A stretch of DNA of 64,000 nucleotides from Caulobacteraceae bacterium (GTDB lineage Bacteria > Pseudomonadota > Alphaproteobacteria > Caulobacterales > Caulobacteraceae), in contig CANJLQ010000005.1 in the NCBI GenBank assembly GCA_947475735.1, positions 124,001-188,000 of the forward strand, in the 5' to 3' direction. The translations under genes and the position numbers were made by a program. The notes beneath the pieces were generated by a model. The model made no database searches. It saw only the letters and a list, made by a program, of their open reading frames with translations, and was not told the DNA's origin. Of the stretch, positions 8,514 to 16,980 are shown piece after piece. Every line of letters begins with the position of its first letter. The first letter of the stretch is position 1.

Positions 8514-10063
8514 GCCTTCACCTCCTTGACCCGCAGGCTCATGGCCGCGGCGATGAAGAAGCTGACGCCGCCGACCACCAGCGCCCAGATCGCCTGGGAC
8601 TGGAACAGGGCGTTCAGCATTAGGCCCAGCAGGGTCGCGGCCACCAGCTGGGGCACCACGATGAAGATGTTGAACACCCCCATGTAGACGCCCATTTTTC
8701 GGCCCGGCACGGCGCTGGACAGGATGGCGTAGGGCATCGACACGATCGAGGCCCAGGCGATCCCGACGCCGATCATCGGCAGCCACAACATCTGCGGATC
8801 GCGGATCAGGAAGATGCCGATCAGGCCGATTCCGCCCAACGCCAGAGCGACCGCATGGGCTCCGCGTTTGCCGATGCGGCGCGCCAGCACCGGCAGGCCG
8901 AACGCCACCAGGGCCGCCACGCCGTTGTAGACGCCAAACAGCACGCCCACCCAGTCCGCGCCCTCGTTGTAGGCCGCCGAGGTCGTGTCGCTGGAGCCGA
9001 AGTGCACGGCGGTCACGGCGGCGGTGGTGTAGATCCACATGGCGAACAGGGCGAACCAGCTGAAGAACTGCACGACTGCCAGGCCGCGCATGGTCTCGGG
9101 CATGCCGAACATGTCGTCGAGGATCTCGGTCAGGCCGTTGGATTTCGCGGCGCGGCGCAAGGCGGCGACCAGCAGTTGCAGCGACCCGAACCCGGCGACG
9201 AAGCTGGCGAGCACATACAGCTCCTTGCCGACGGCCTTGCGCCAGTCCTCGACGTCGGCGGGCAGGGCGGCGGCCTGGTCGCGGACGAACCAGACGGCAA
9301 GGAAGGCCAAGGCACCGACTGCCAGCCAGAGCAAGCCGCCAGACATGTAGCGCGACGCCGGGCGCATTGCTTCGTGCGCCAGCGGCTCGGGGCGGGCGCC
9401 TTCGAAGGCGTCGATCTCAGCGGGGCTGTATTCCTTGGTCGAGAACACGGTCCACAGCACGGCCGTCAGCATGAAGGCCGCGCCGACGTAGAAGCTGATC
9501 CGCACGCTGTCGGGGACGATGCCTCCCGGCGCCGTGTTGGCCACCCCGACTTGGCTCAGCATCCACGGCAGGCACGACGCGAACACCGCGCCCGTGCCGA
9601 TGAAGAAGCTCTGCATCGCATAGCCGGTGGCGCGCTGTTCCTCGGGCAGGTTGTCGCCGACGAAGGCGCGGAACGGCTCCATGGTGACGTTGATCGCCGC
9701 GTCCATGATCCACAGCGTCGCCGCCGCCATCCAGAGCACGGGGACGTTGGGCATAAAGATCAGGGCTATGGTCGTGGCGACAGCGCCGAACAGGAAGTAG
9801 GGACGGCGACGGCCGAGCGGCCCCCAGGTCTTGTCGCTGAAATGCCCGATGATCGGCTGGACGATCAGGCCGGTCAGGGGCGCGGCGATCCACAGGATGG
9901 CCAGGCTGTCGACCTCGGCGCCGAGCGTCTGGAAGATGCGGCTGGTATTCGCGTTCTGCAGCCCGAAGCCGATCTGGATGCCGAAGAAGCCGACGCACAT
10001 GTTCCAGATGGCCAGCCTTGTCAGGCGCGGCCGGGCGCTGGGAAAGGTCGCGGACAGGGTCAA
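8510..10063 (-). CDS. MFS sugar permease, SLC45/GPH type (MalY-like maltose transporter)
   Basis: 517-residue, twelve-helix inner-membrane transporter. I place the start at the TTG overlapping the GH97 stop (TTGA), with GGGGAGGG as ribosome-binding site; the open frame runs further upstream but only as an out-of-frame shadow of GH97. Family marks are IGHFSDKTWGPLGRRRPYF between helices 2 and 3 and the typical SLC45 N-terminus. Established parallel: Caulobacter crescentus takes up maltose with the TonB receptor MalA and the inner-membrane permease MalY, and this gene occupies the equivalent place. Substrate is probably maltose or a short maltodextrin (inference). Confidence 0.88.
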   Translation of the reverse strand: MTLSATFPSARPRLTRLAIWNMCVGFFGIQIGFGLQNANTSRIFQTLGAEVDSLAILWIAAPLTGLIVQPIIGHFSDKTWGPLGRRRPYFLFGAVATTIALIFMPNVPVLWMAAATLWIMDAAINVTMEPFRAFVGDNLPEEQRATGYAMQSFFIGTGAVFASCLPWMLSQVGVANTAPGGIVPDSVRISFYVGAAFMLTAVLWTVFSTKEYSPAEIDAFEGARPEPLAHEAMRPASRYMSGGLLWLAVGALAFLAVWFVRDQAAALPADVEDWRKAVGKELYVLASFVAGFGSLQLLVAALRRAAKSNGLTEILDDMFGMPETMRGLAVVQFFSWFALFAMWIYTTAAVTAVHFGSSDTTSAAYNEGADWVGVLFGVYNGVAALVAFGLPVLARRIGKRGAHAVALALGGIGLIGIFLIRDPQMLWLPMIGVGIAWASIVSMPYAILSSAVPGRKMGVYMGVFNIFIVVPQLVAATLLGLMLNALFQSQAIWALVVGGVSFFIAAAMSLRVKEVKA

Positions 10064-12117
10064 CGCCGGGCCCTCCCCAGCGGCACGAAGCGGATGGCCT
10101 GGCCGCCGCCGGGCGCGAGGACCAGGGACAGAGTCTCGGCCGACGTGACCTCGCGCTGTTCGATGACGATGTCGGTGCGGCTGCGGCCGTCTCCGTCGCG
10201 CCAGTCGGCGTTGGAACCGTCGCGGTAGATCTCGGCGCGGTAGCGGACGCCGGGTTCGAGGAAGCTCAAATCGGCCGAAAGCACGCGCGGGTGTTCGTCG
10301 GTGATCGAGCCCACGAACCACTCGCGGGTGCCGCGTTCCTTCCGCGCGATGGTGACGTAGTCGCCGATCCCGCCGTTCAGGACGCGGGTGTCGTCCCAAT
10401 CGACCGCGACATCCTTGATGAACTGGAAGGGTCCTGGATTGGCCTCGTAGTTCTCAAGCAGATCGGCCGCCATCTGGATGGGGCTGTAGATCGTGACGTA
10501 CAACGCCAGCTGCTTGGCCCAGGTCGTGGCGATGCCGTCCGGGCTGCGCGTCTCCATGCCGAAGATGCCCGGCGTATAGTCCATCGGCCCGGCCAGCAGG
10601 CGGGTGAAGATCAGATTGACCTCGTGCTCGGGCGGATTGCCCGGCTGGCCCCAGGCGCTGAACTCCATGCCCCGCGCGCCCTCGCGGGTGACCCAGTTGG
10701 GATAGGTACGGCGCAGGCCCGTATCCTTGATCGGCTCGTGCGGATTGACGGCGATGCGGCGCTCGGCCGCCTCGGTCACGACGGCCATGTGGTGGCGCGC
10801 CATGGCCTGGCTCTCGTGCCAGGCGAAGGTCGGCTGGCCGTCCGGACCTGTGACGCGCGCCCCGCCCGCGTCGGCGACATAGCCGGTCTTAACCGCGCCG
10901 ATGCCGAGGCGCTCATAGAGGTCGAAGCCGGCCTCCATCTGCTGTTCGTAGTGGTAGGCGTTTCCGCCCGTCTCGTGGTGGCCGATGATCTGCACGCCGC
11001 GCTCGCGGGCGTAGGCCGACAGGGCCTCGATGTCGAAGTCGGGGTAGCTCTCGGTGAAGGAATAGTCCCAGCCGTTGCCGAACCAGTTGCCGTCCCAGCC
11101 GACGTTCCAGCCCTCGACCAGCACGCCGCCAAAGCCGTTCTCGGCGGCGAAGTCGATGTGGCGGCGGGTGTTCTCGTTGGTCGCCCCGTGGCGGGGTCCG
11201 CTGGCCCAGGTCTTGCTGTCCAGGTGCATTTCCCACCAGACGCCGACGTATTTCATCGGCCGGACCCAGCTGACGTCGCCCAGGGCATTGGGCTCGTTCA
11301 GGTTCAGGATCAGGCTGGACTCGACCAGGCCGCCGGCCGTGTCGGTGATCTGCAGCGTCCGCCACGGGGTGGGGAAGGGGGCCTCGCGCTCGACCGCGGC
11401 ATTGGTGAAGCCCGGCGTCAGGTCGGCGACGAAGCGACGACCCTCGGACCGGCGCAGGTTCATGCCGGAGTAGTCGACGAGCGCCGCCTCATGGATCGAG
11501 ACGTGCAGGCCGGAATCGAGCCGCATCGTCATCGGCGTCTGCGTCGAGCCCGCGCCCTCGATCGGCGTGCGGTGATAAAGGTATTCCTCGCGGTTCCATT
11601 CCCAGGCCGGAATCCACCAGGCCTCGCCGTCCTCGGCGATGTTGAACTCGGTCAGCTCCGAACCGATGCGGACGGTGCGCAAGGCGTCCTGCTCCGGGAA
11701 CTCGTAGCGAAAGCCCAGGCCGTCGTCATAGACGCGAAAGACGAGGTCGAAGGTCCGGCGCAGGTCGGCGCGCTCGGTGAAGGTAACGCGCAGCTCGCGA
11801 TAGTGATTGCGAATGAAGCGCCGCTCTCCCCAGGGCTGCTCCCAGGTGTCGTCTTGATCGGTCACGGGTTGCGCGGTCAGCTCCAGCCCGCGCTCCAGCT
11901 TGGGCGCGTCGGTCAGGATGAAGCCCAGACGCGAGGGTTCGATCACGGCCCGACCGAGGCGGCTGACCGCATAGGACGGGCGTCCGTCGCCGTCCGTGGT
12001 GACCACCACAGTGATCGATCCGTCGGGCGAGGCGACCGAGGCGCTCGGGCGCTCGGCCTGCGCGAGGGCAGGCGAGGCCATCACCAGGAAGGCGAGGATC
12101 ATCAACAGACTACGCAT
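10060..12117 (-). CDS. GH97 glycoside hydrolase (SusB-like alpha-glucosidase)
   Basis: 685 residues. A signal peptide MRSLLMILAFLVMASPALAQ points to the periplasm. An N-terminal super-sandwich of about 270 residues is followed by a (beta/alpha)8 barrel with the family signature VLVEGWNVGWDG (about 336) and NPHEPIKDTG. GH97 enzymes are mostly calcium-dependent inverting alpha-glucosidases, with some retaining alpha-galactosidases; the maltose context favours alpha-glucosidase. It leads the four-gene operon GH97-MFS-esterase-GH15. The start is the ATG before the signal peptide rather than the much longer open frame, which would run over the regulator promoter. It is divergent from the LacI gene. 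Confidence 0.92.
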   Translation of the reverse strand: MRSLLMILAFLVMASPALAQAERPSASVASPDGSITVVVTTDGDGRPSYAVSRLGRAVIEPSRLGFILTDAPKLERGLELTAQPVTDQDDTWEQPWGERRFIRNHYRELRVTFTERADLRRTFDLVFRVYDDGLGFRYEFPEQDALRTVRIGSELTEFNIAEDGEAWWIPAWEWNREEYLYHRTPIEGAGSTQTPMTMRLDSGLHVSIHEAALVDYSGMNLRRSEGRRFVADLTPGFTNAAVEREAPFPTPWRTLQITDTAGGLVESSLILNLNEPNALGDVSWVRPMKYVGVWWEMHLDSKTWASGPRHGATNENTRRHIDFAAENGFGGVLVEGWNVGWDGNWFGNGWDYSFTESYPDFDIEALSAYARERGVQIIGHHETGGNAYHYEQQMEAGFDLYERLGIGAVKTGYVADAGGARVTGPDGQPTFAWHESQAMARHHMAVVTEAAERRIAVNPHEPIKDTGLRRTYPNWVTREGARGMEFSAWGQPGNPPEHEVNLIFTRLLAGPMDYTPGIFGMETRSPDGIATTWAKQLALYVTIYSPIQMAADLLENYEANPGPFQFIKDVAVDWDDTRVLNGGIGDYVTIARKERGTREWFVGSITDEHPRVLSADLSFLEPGVRYRAEIYRDGSNADWRDGDGRSRTDIVIEQREVTSAETLSLVLAPGGGQAIRFVPLGRARR

Positions 12118-12226
12118 GGTCTTCACTCCCTGTCGGCTTCTAAAGCGAAGCTCTTGCCAAGCGCCGCGCCCGGTGGGCAGATACGGCGATGACGTGGTTT
12201 GCAGCAAAATTTGCATCGGTGATCGG
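12118..12226. promoter_or_regulatory. divergent promoter region GH97 operon / LacI regulator
   Basis: 109 bases between two divergent starts. At 12198-12217 it holds TTTGCAGCAAAATTTGCATC, whose core GCAAAATTTGC is an inverted repeat with a one-base centre and which ends 9 bases before the regulator ATG. It is a plausible operator for autorepression and for the GH97 operon, related to but not identical with the sites near 16.75 and 16.92 kb. Confidence 0.55.
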
Positions 12227-13240
12227 ATGAGCAAACGCTCCACCCGGCTGGAGGACATCGCGGCCCTGGCCGGCGTGTCGATCTCCACGGCGTCGCGCGC
12301 CCTCAATGACAATCCGGCCGTCAACGACAGGACCAAGCAGAAGATCTGGAAGCTGGCGCGCGAGCACGACTACCCCTTCCGCCGCTACATGCCGGCGGGC
12401 CCGATCGGGGCGTCGGGCACGATCGCCGTGGTCACGCCGCGACCGCAGGGGCGCGAGGGCCGCCTGAGCGATCCGTTCTTCCTGGAACTGCTGGCCGGTG
12501 TCGGCGAGGCGGCGCGCGAGCGGGGATGCGATATCGTGCTCAGCCACGTCTCGCCCCAGAATCTGGATGACCTGAACGCGGCCATGACCACCAGCCGGGC
12601 GGATGGGGTGATCTTCCTCGGTCAGTCCACTCTGCACACCGCCTTCAACCGCATGGCCGAGACGGATGGCCGGTTCGTGGTCTGGGGCGCCGAGTTGCCG
12701 GACCAGACCTATTGCTCGATCGGATCGGACAACGTCAGCGGCGGCCGGCGGGCCACGGCGCACCTGGCGCGACTGGGGCGAAAGCGCATCGTGTTCCTGG
12801 GCGACCTCGACCCGCCCGAGGCCATGCAGCGCCAGCGTGGTTATGCCGAGGCGATGGAAGCCGCGGGGCTGGGCGTCGATCCGGACCTCATCGTGCCCGC
12901 CCATTTCGAGGTCGAGAGCGCGGAGGGCTCGGTCGATTCCATGCTGCGGCGCGGGCTGGATTTCGACGGCATCGTCTGCGCCTCGGACCTGATCGCGCTG
13001 GGGGCCGTGCGGGCCCTGCTGCAGGCGGGTCGGCGCGTGCCGCAGGACGTCTCCGTCATCGGCTTCGACAATGTGCCCTTCAGCCGCTACTCGCGCCCGG
13101 CGTTGTCGACCATAGCCCAGGACACGATGAAGGCCGGCCGCCTGATGGTCTCCAAGCTGCTGGACCACGCCGGGGAGGGCGGGGGACGCTCTGAGCGCAT
13201 CCCCACCGACCTGATCGTGCGCGAGACCTGCGGCGGCTGA
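12227..13240 (+). CDS. LacI-family transcriptional regulator of the maltodextrin locus
   Basis: 337 residues. The N-terminal helix-turn-helix is TRLEDIAALAGVSISTASRA, followed by a hinge near residue 50 and a periplasmic-binding-protein-like effector domain ending VIGFDNVPFSRYSRP. I use the ATG directly before SKRSTR; the longer open frame would run through the divergent GH97 signal peptide. It ends 6 bases from the stop of the convergent GH13 gene. Its position between the two catabolic operons and the repeated TTTGCA motifs in their promoters suggest it represses them and is released by maltose or a derivative (inference from family and context). Confidence 0.9.
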   Translation: MSKRSTRLEDIAALAGVSISTASRALNDNPAVNDRTKQKIWKLAREHDYPFRRYMPAGPIGASGTIAVVTPRPQGREGRLSDPFFLELLAGVGEAARERGCDIVLSHVSPQNLDDLNAAMTTSRADGVIFLGQSTLHTAFNRMAETDGRFVVWGAELPDQTYCSIGSDNVSGGRRATAHLARLGRKRIVFLGDLDPPEAMQRQRGYAEAMEAAGLGVDPDLIVPAHFEVESAEGSVDSMLRRGLDFDGIVCASDLIALGAVRALLQAGRRVPQDVSVIGFDNVPFSRYSRPALSTIAQDTMKAGRLMVSKLLDHAGEGGGRSERIPTDLIVRETCGG

Positions 13241-13246
13241 TCCCAT

Positions 13247-14896
13247 CTAGCGGGGCTCGCTCAGCACCAGACCGGCCAAGGGCGGCAGTTCGCCGGACCG
13301 AGGCGACGGACAGTTGACCGAGGCGACCACGGTCCAGCCCTCCGGCGGCCTCCAGGCGACGGCTGAGTGCCCGAGGTTGAAGGCGCACAGCAGGCCCTCG
13401 TCCCCTTCGCGCCGCGTGAACAGCAACAGGTCGTTGTGCGAATCGAGCATCGTCATCGATCCCGTTCGCAGCGCCGGGTGGGATTTCCGTAGCGCGATCA
13501 GACGACGGGCCAGATGCAGGGTCGCCTTCGGGTCCCGCTCCTGTTCCTCGACCGCCAGCGCGCGGTGACGGGGATCGACCGGCAGCCAGGGCTCAGCCTC
13601 CGAAAAGCCGGCGTGACCGTTGTCGGCCTTCCACGGCATGGGGGTGCGCGCCCCGTCGCGACCCAGGGTCTCGGGCCAGTTGACGATGGCTTCGGGGTCG
13701 ACCAGCCGTTCGAATGGCACCTCGGCCTGGGGCAGACCCAGCTCCTCGCCCTGATAGACGAAGACGTTGCCGCGCAGGGCAACCAGCAACAGCAGAGCCA
13801 TCTCGGCGAAGGCCTTGGGATCGCGACCCTCGGCCCAGCGCGAAACGTGTCGCGGGGCGTCGTGGTTGGAGAAGGTCCAGGACGGCCACCCCTCGCCCTC
13901 GCCGCCCGGCCACATGGCAGGGCCGCGATCGACCAGGTCCGTCGTCAGCCGGTCGGCATACAGATACAGAAACCCATAGGCCGAATGCAGCCGGTCCGAC
14001 CCCTGGGTGTAGAGCTTCATCTCCTCATTGGCCCGTTCGCCCCCGACCTCGGCGACCAGGAACCGGTCGTCGCCGTAGCTGTCTGCGACCTGGCGCAGGC
14101 GGGTCAGGAAGGCCGGGATGTCGCCGTGCGACTGGTTGTGGAAATGGTGCTGATAGTCGAAGGGCCGCGTCCGCTTGCCGGGCGTCGTCACCGGCGGATT
14201 GTCCGTCAGCGCCGGGTCATGCATCGAGAAGTTCAATGCGTCGCAACGGAACCCGTCGACGCCCCGATCCAGCCAGAAGCGCGCGACCGACAGCAGGGCT
14301 TCCTGCACCTGCGGATGGCGCACGTTAAGCTGCGGCTGCTCCTTGAGAAAATTGTGCATGTAGTACTGGTGCCGGCGCGCGTCCCAGGTCCAGGCGGGGC
14401 CGCCGAACACCGACTGCCAGTTCGAGGGCGGTGAGCCGTCGGGCTTGGGGTCGGCCCAGACGTACCAGTCCGCCTTAGGATTGGTCTGGTCCTGCCGGCT
14501 TTCCTGGAACCAGGCGTGGAGGTCCGAGGTATGGGAATAGACCTGGTCGATGATGACCTTCAGTCCCAGCCGGTGCGCCTTGGCCACCAGACGGTCGAAG
14601 TCTTCCATCGTGCCGAAGATCGGGTCGATGCCCAGATAGTCGGCCACGTCATAGCCGAAGTCCTTCATCGGCGAGGTGAAGAAGGGCGACAGCCAGATCC
14701 CGTCCACCCCCAGCGACGCGATGTGCTCCAGGTGGGCGGTCACGCCCGGCAGGTCGCCGATGCCGTCGCCGTTGGTGTCGGCGAAGCTGCGGGGATAGAC
14801 CTGATAGATGACGGCTCCGCGCCACCACTCGCGACGCGGCGTCGGGGGCGCGTCGGACAGGACGCGCGTTTCGGGGCTCAGGGCTTCAAGCGTCAA
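13247..14896 (-). CDS. GH13 alpha-glucosidase (oligo-1,6-/maltose-hydrolysing type)
   Basis: 549 residues with no signal peptide, so probably cytoplasmic, cleaving imported maltose and short oligosaccharides to glucose. It has all GH13 landmarks: DGIWLSPFFTSPMKDFGYD, nucleophile Asp in GFRCDALN (about 217), acid/base Glu in VAEVGGE (about 285), and the third Asp in FSNHDAPR (about 345). The start is TTG, sharing TTGA with the stop of the upstream amylase gene, so translation is likely coupled. The subfamily (GH13_23/17-like alpha-glucosidase) fits characterised Caulobacterales and sphingomonad enzymes; linkage preference is not deducible here. Confidence 0.92.
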   Translation of the reverse strand: MTLEALSPETRVLSDAPPTPRREWWRGAVIYQVYPRSFADTNGDGIGDLPGVTAHLEHIASLGVDGIWLSPFFTSPMKDFGYDVADYLGIDPIFGTMEDFDRLVAKAHRLGLKVIIDQVYSHTSDLHAWFQESRQDQTNPKADWYVWADPKPDGSPPSNWQSVFGGPAWTWDARRHQYYMHNFLKEQPQLNVRHPQVQEALLSVARFWLDRGVDGFRCDALNFSMHDPALTDNPPVTTPGKRTRPFDYQHHFHNQSHGDIPAFLTRLRQVADSYGDDRFLVAEVGGERANEEMKLYTQGSDRLHSAYGFLYLYADRLTTDLVDRGPAMWPGGEGEGWPSWTFSNHDAPRHVSRWAEGRDPKAFAEMALLLLVALRGNVFVYQGEELGLPQAEVPFERLVDPEAIVNWPETLGRDGARTPMPWKADNGHAGFSEAEPWLPVDPRHRALAVEEQERDPKATLHLARRLIALRKSHPALRTGSMTMLDSHNDLLLFTRREGDEGLLCAFNLGHSAVAWRPPEGWTVVASVNCPSPRSGELPPLAGLVLSEPR

Positions 14897-16689
14897 CGCA
14901 CACCTTCGGAAGTACAGATTACATAATCGAGCGCGGGCACGGTCACGCGCACGGTCGCCGGGGCGGTCGCGACCGTCGGACAGGCTCCTCGCAAGGATGA
15001 CCAGCCGGCGGATGCCGCGTCCACCTCGATGTTGGCGGATATCGCAGACGTCGCCGTATTGTAGACGATCAGGGTCTCGCCCGCCCCGCCTTCGATCATC
15101 CGGCTGACCGCGAACAGGCCGGGCTCCTCGGCGGCGAATCGGACAGTCTGCAGGCCTCGGCGCAGGCGCGGATCAGCGGCGCGGATGCGGGCCATCTCGG
15201 CGATCGCGCGATACAGTGGCGCCTGGGTCGAAAAGGCCTCCTGCCTCCCGCCGATCACGCGGTCGTCGAGATAGCCGGCCACCCGCGTGTCCGCCATGTC
15301 CTGGCGCGCGCCACCATAGCCGCCGTCGCCGGCGAAGCCCTGTTCGTCGCCATAGTAGATCGTCGGCGCGCCCCGGCTGAACATCAGAAAGGCATGGGCC
15401 AGGGTGGCGCGCGCCAGCAGTTCCTCGTCGGAGATGTCCGGCTTGGCCGTCAGGATGAAGTTTCCGATCCGGCCCATGTCGTGGTTGCCGAGAAAGGTCG
15501 GCAGGCCGATCGCGGCCGCCTCGCCGCCCTCGTACAGCACGTCGGTCGAGAACAGGCGCGCCAGCCGGTCCGGCGGCACGTCCTTGGCGACCAGGTCGGT
15601 GACCGTCGACTGGAAGCCGAAATCCAGAACCGCCGGATAACCGTCCACTCGAGTGTAGCGGGCCAGCTGCGCCGGATCGACGTCATAGACCTCGCCGAAG
15701 ATGTGGAAGTTCGGGATGCCGTTGGCCTCGGCGCGCGCCTTCATGGCCGGCACGAAGGCCTGCCAGAACTCCGGATTGACGTGCTTGGCCGTGTCGATGC
15801 GGAAGCCGTCGATCTTGTAGCGGTCGATCCAGCCGCCGAAGATCTCGATCATGCCCTCGATGACCCGCGGATGCTCGGTCATCAGATCGTCGAGACCGGC
15901 GAAATCGCCGTCGGTCGAGCTCTCGTTGCGGAACGTCGTGTCGCCCCGGTTGTGATAATGGATCGGGTCATTCAGCCAGGCGGGGACCTTCACCGTCTCC
16001 TCGCCCTCGGGGACATACGGGGTGTAGGCATAGTCGGGGCGGGTCAGGCGGTCGAAGTTCGTCCCGTCGAAGCCCTCGTTGATCGCCTCGCCCTCGACCC
16101 CACCGCGCCGCGTGAAGGGATAGTCGGCCCGGCTGCGATAGGCGCAGTCGTTCTGCGGGCATTCTCGGTATCGGATCACATCGGCCGTGTGGTTGGCGAC
16201 GATGTCCATATAGACCTTGATGCCCCTGGCATGGGCCGCCTCGACCAGGGCCCGCATGTCGGCGTCCTCGCCGAAATGCGGATCGACCCGGGTGAAGTCG
16301 GTGATCCAGTAGCCGTGCGATCCTGCGAACTCGCGCCCCGGCTCGCCCTGCACCGGCTTGTTCTTGAAGATCGGGGCCATCCAGATGGCGGTCGCGCCGA
16401 GGCCCTCGATGTAGTCCAGGCGCTCGATCACTCCGGCCAGATCGCCGCCGTGATAGAAGCCTTCGTGCGTCGGGTCGAAACCGTGATCCAGACGACCGCC
16501 CGGTATGCCGCCCGTGTCGTTGGACGGATCGCCATTGGCGAACCGGTCGGGCAGCAGGAAGTAGATCACCTCGTCCTGCGGCAGGCGCGCGCGGTAGTCG
16601 CTGTCCGCCGGCTGAGCCCTGGCTTGCGCGGCCGCGAGGCAAAGCACCCCTGCCAGCCCGGCGAGCATCCGGCGACGTCCCGTACTCAT
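14893..16689 (-). CDS. exported alpha-amylase (GH13)
   Basis: 598 residues. The N-terminus MSTGRRRMLAGLAGVLCLA is a signal peptide with a run of arginines (Tat-like). The GH13 barrel follows, with DRFANGDPSND, a Ca-site region, nucleophile in GFRIDTAKH (about 298), acid/base in IFGEVYD (about 331) and third acid in LGNHDMGR (about 403). It probably cuts maltodextrins or starch outside the cytoplasm and feeds the GH13 alpha-glucosidase it overlaps. ATG 16689 has GGAGGG upstream; an in-frame ATG 12 bases earlier (16701) is an alternative start. Divergent from the TonB receptor. Confidence 0.92.
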   Translation of the reverse strand: MSTGRRRMLAGLAGVLCLAAAQARAQPADSDYRARLPQDEVIYFLLPDRFANGDPSNDTGGIPGGRLDHGFDPTHEGFYHGGDLAGVIERLDYIEGLGATAIWMAPIFKNKPVQGEPGREFAGSHGYWITDFTRVDPHFGEDADMRALVEAAHARGIKVYMDIVANHTADVIRYRECPQNDCAYRSRADYPFTRRGGVEGEAINEGFDGTNFDRLTRPDYAYTPYVPEGEETVKVPAWLNDPIHYHNRGDTTFRNESSTDGDFAGLDDLMTEHPRVIEGMIEIFGGWIDRYKIDGFRIDTAKHVNPEFWQAFVPAMKARAEANGIPNFHIFGEVYDVDPAQLARYTRVDGYPAVLDFGFQSTVTDLVAKDVPPDRLARLFSTDVLYEGGEAAAIGLPTFLGNHDMGRIGNFILTAKPDISDEELLARATLAHAFLMFSRGAPTIYYGDEQGFAGDGGYGGARQDMADTRVAGYLDDRVIGGRQEAFSTQAPLYRAIAEMARIRAADPRLRRGLQTVRFAAEEPGLFAVSRMIEGGAGETLIVYNTATSAISANIEVDAASAGWSSLRGACPTVATAPATVRVTVPALDYVICTSEGVR

Positions 16690-16980
16690 TACGCCCTCCA
16701 TTTCCGTCCCGTCTGGTCGCGAACAAGCGTGGCCCGCAATCTCTTTGCAAGATTTTGCAGCCCTGCCCGGCCGTGTCAATGGAGCAACTTCCGCTCGCCT
16801 GTGCCCGTCCTTTGGAGATGTTGCATCGCAATAACGGCCTGAAACTCGATCCAACGGCCTCGGCCATCTTTCCGCCCTCTGCATTACGGGCTTGCAAGAT
16901 CGCTCAGAGTTTGCATATTTTTGCGGATCAGGTCCGGATCGCTTCGTAGAAACGCGCGACGACCTCGAGGGAGGAAGAGA
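16690..16980. promoter_or_regulatory. divergent promoter region amylase / TonB receptor with paired operators
   Basis: 291 bases without a gene. Two near-identical 17-base sites, TTTGCAAGATTTTGCAG at 16744-16760 and TTTGCATATTTTTGCGG at 16910-16926, match at 13 positions. Each lies exactly 54 bases from the nearer start codon (amylase at 16689, receptor at 16981). A smaller inverted repeat TTGC-ATC-GCAA is at 16821-16831, and TTGCAA is at 16892-16897. These are the best candidate operators for the LacI-type regulator encoded 3.5 kb away. Confidence 0.65.

Noticed and set aside
8855..10228. 457-codon plus-strand frame antisense to the permease
   Set aside because: Gln/His/Gly/Arg-rich shadow; the permease on the opposite strand has recognised family motifs.
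10064..10399. N-terminal extension of the MFS permease frame
   Set aside because: The extra ~110 residues are Arg/Pro/His-rich, lie out of frame inside GH97, and disappear if the TTG at the overlapping stop is used.
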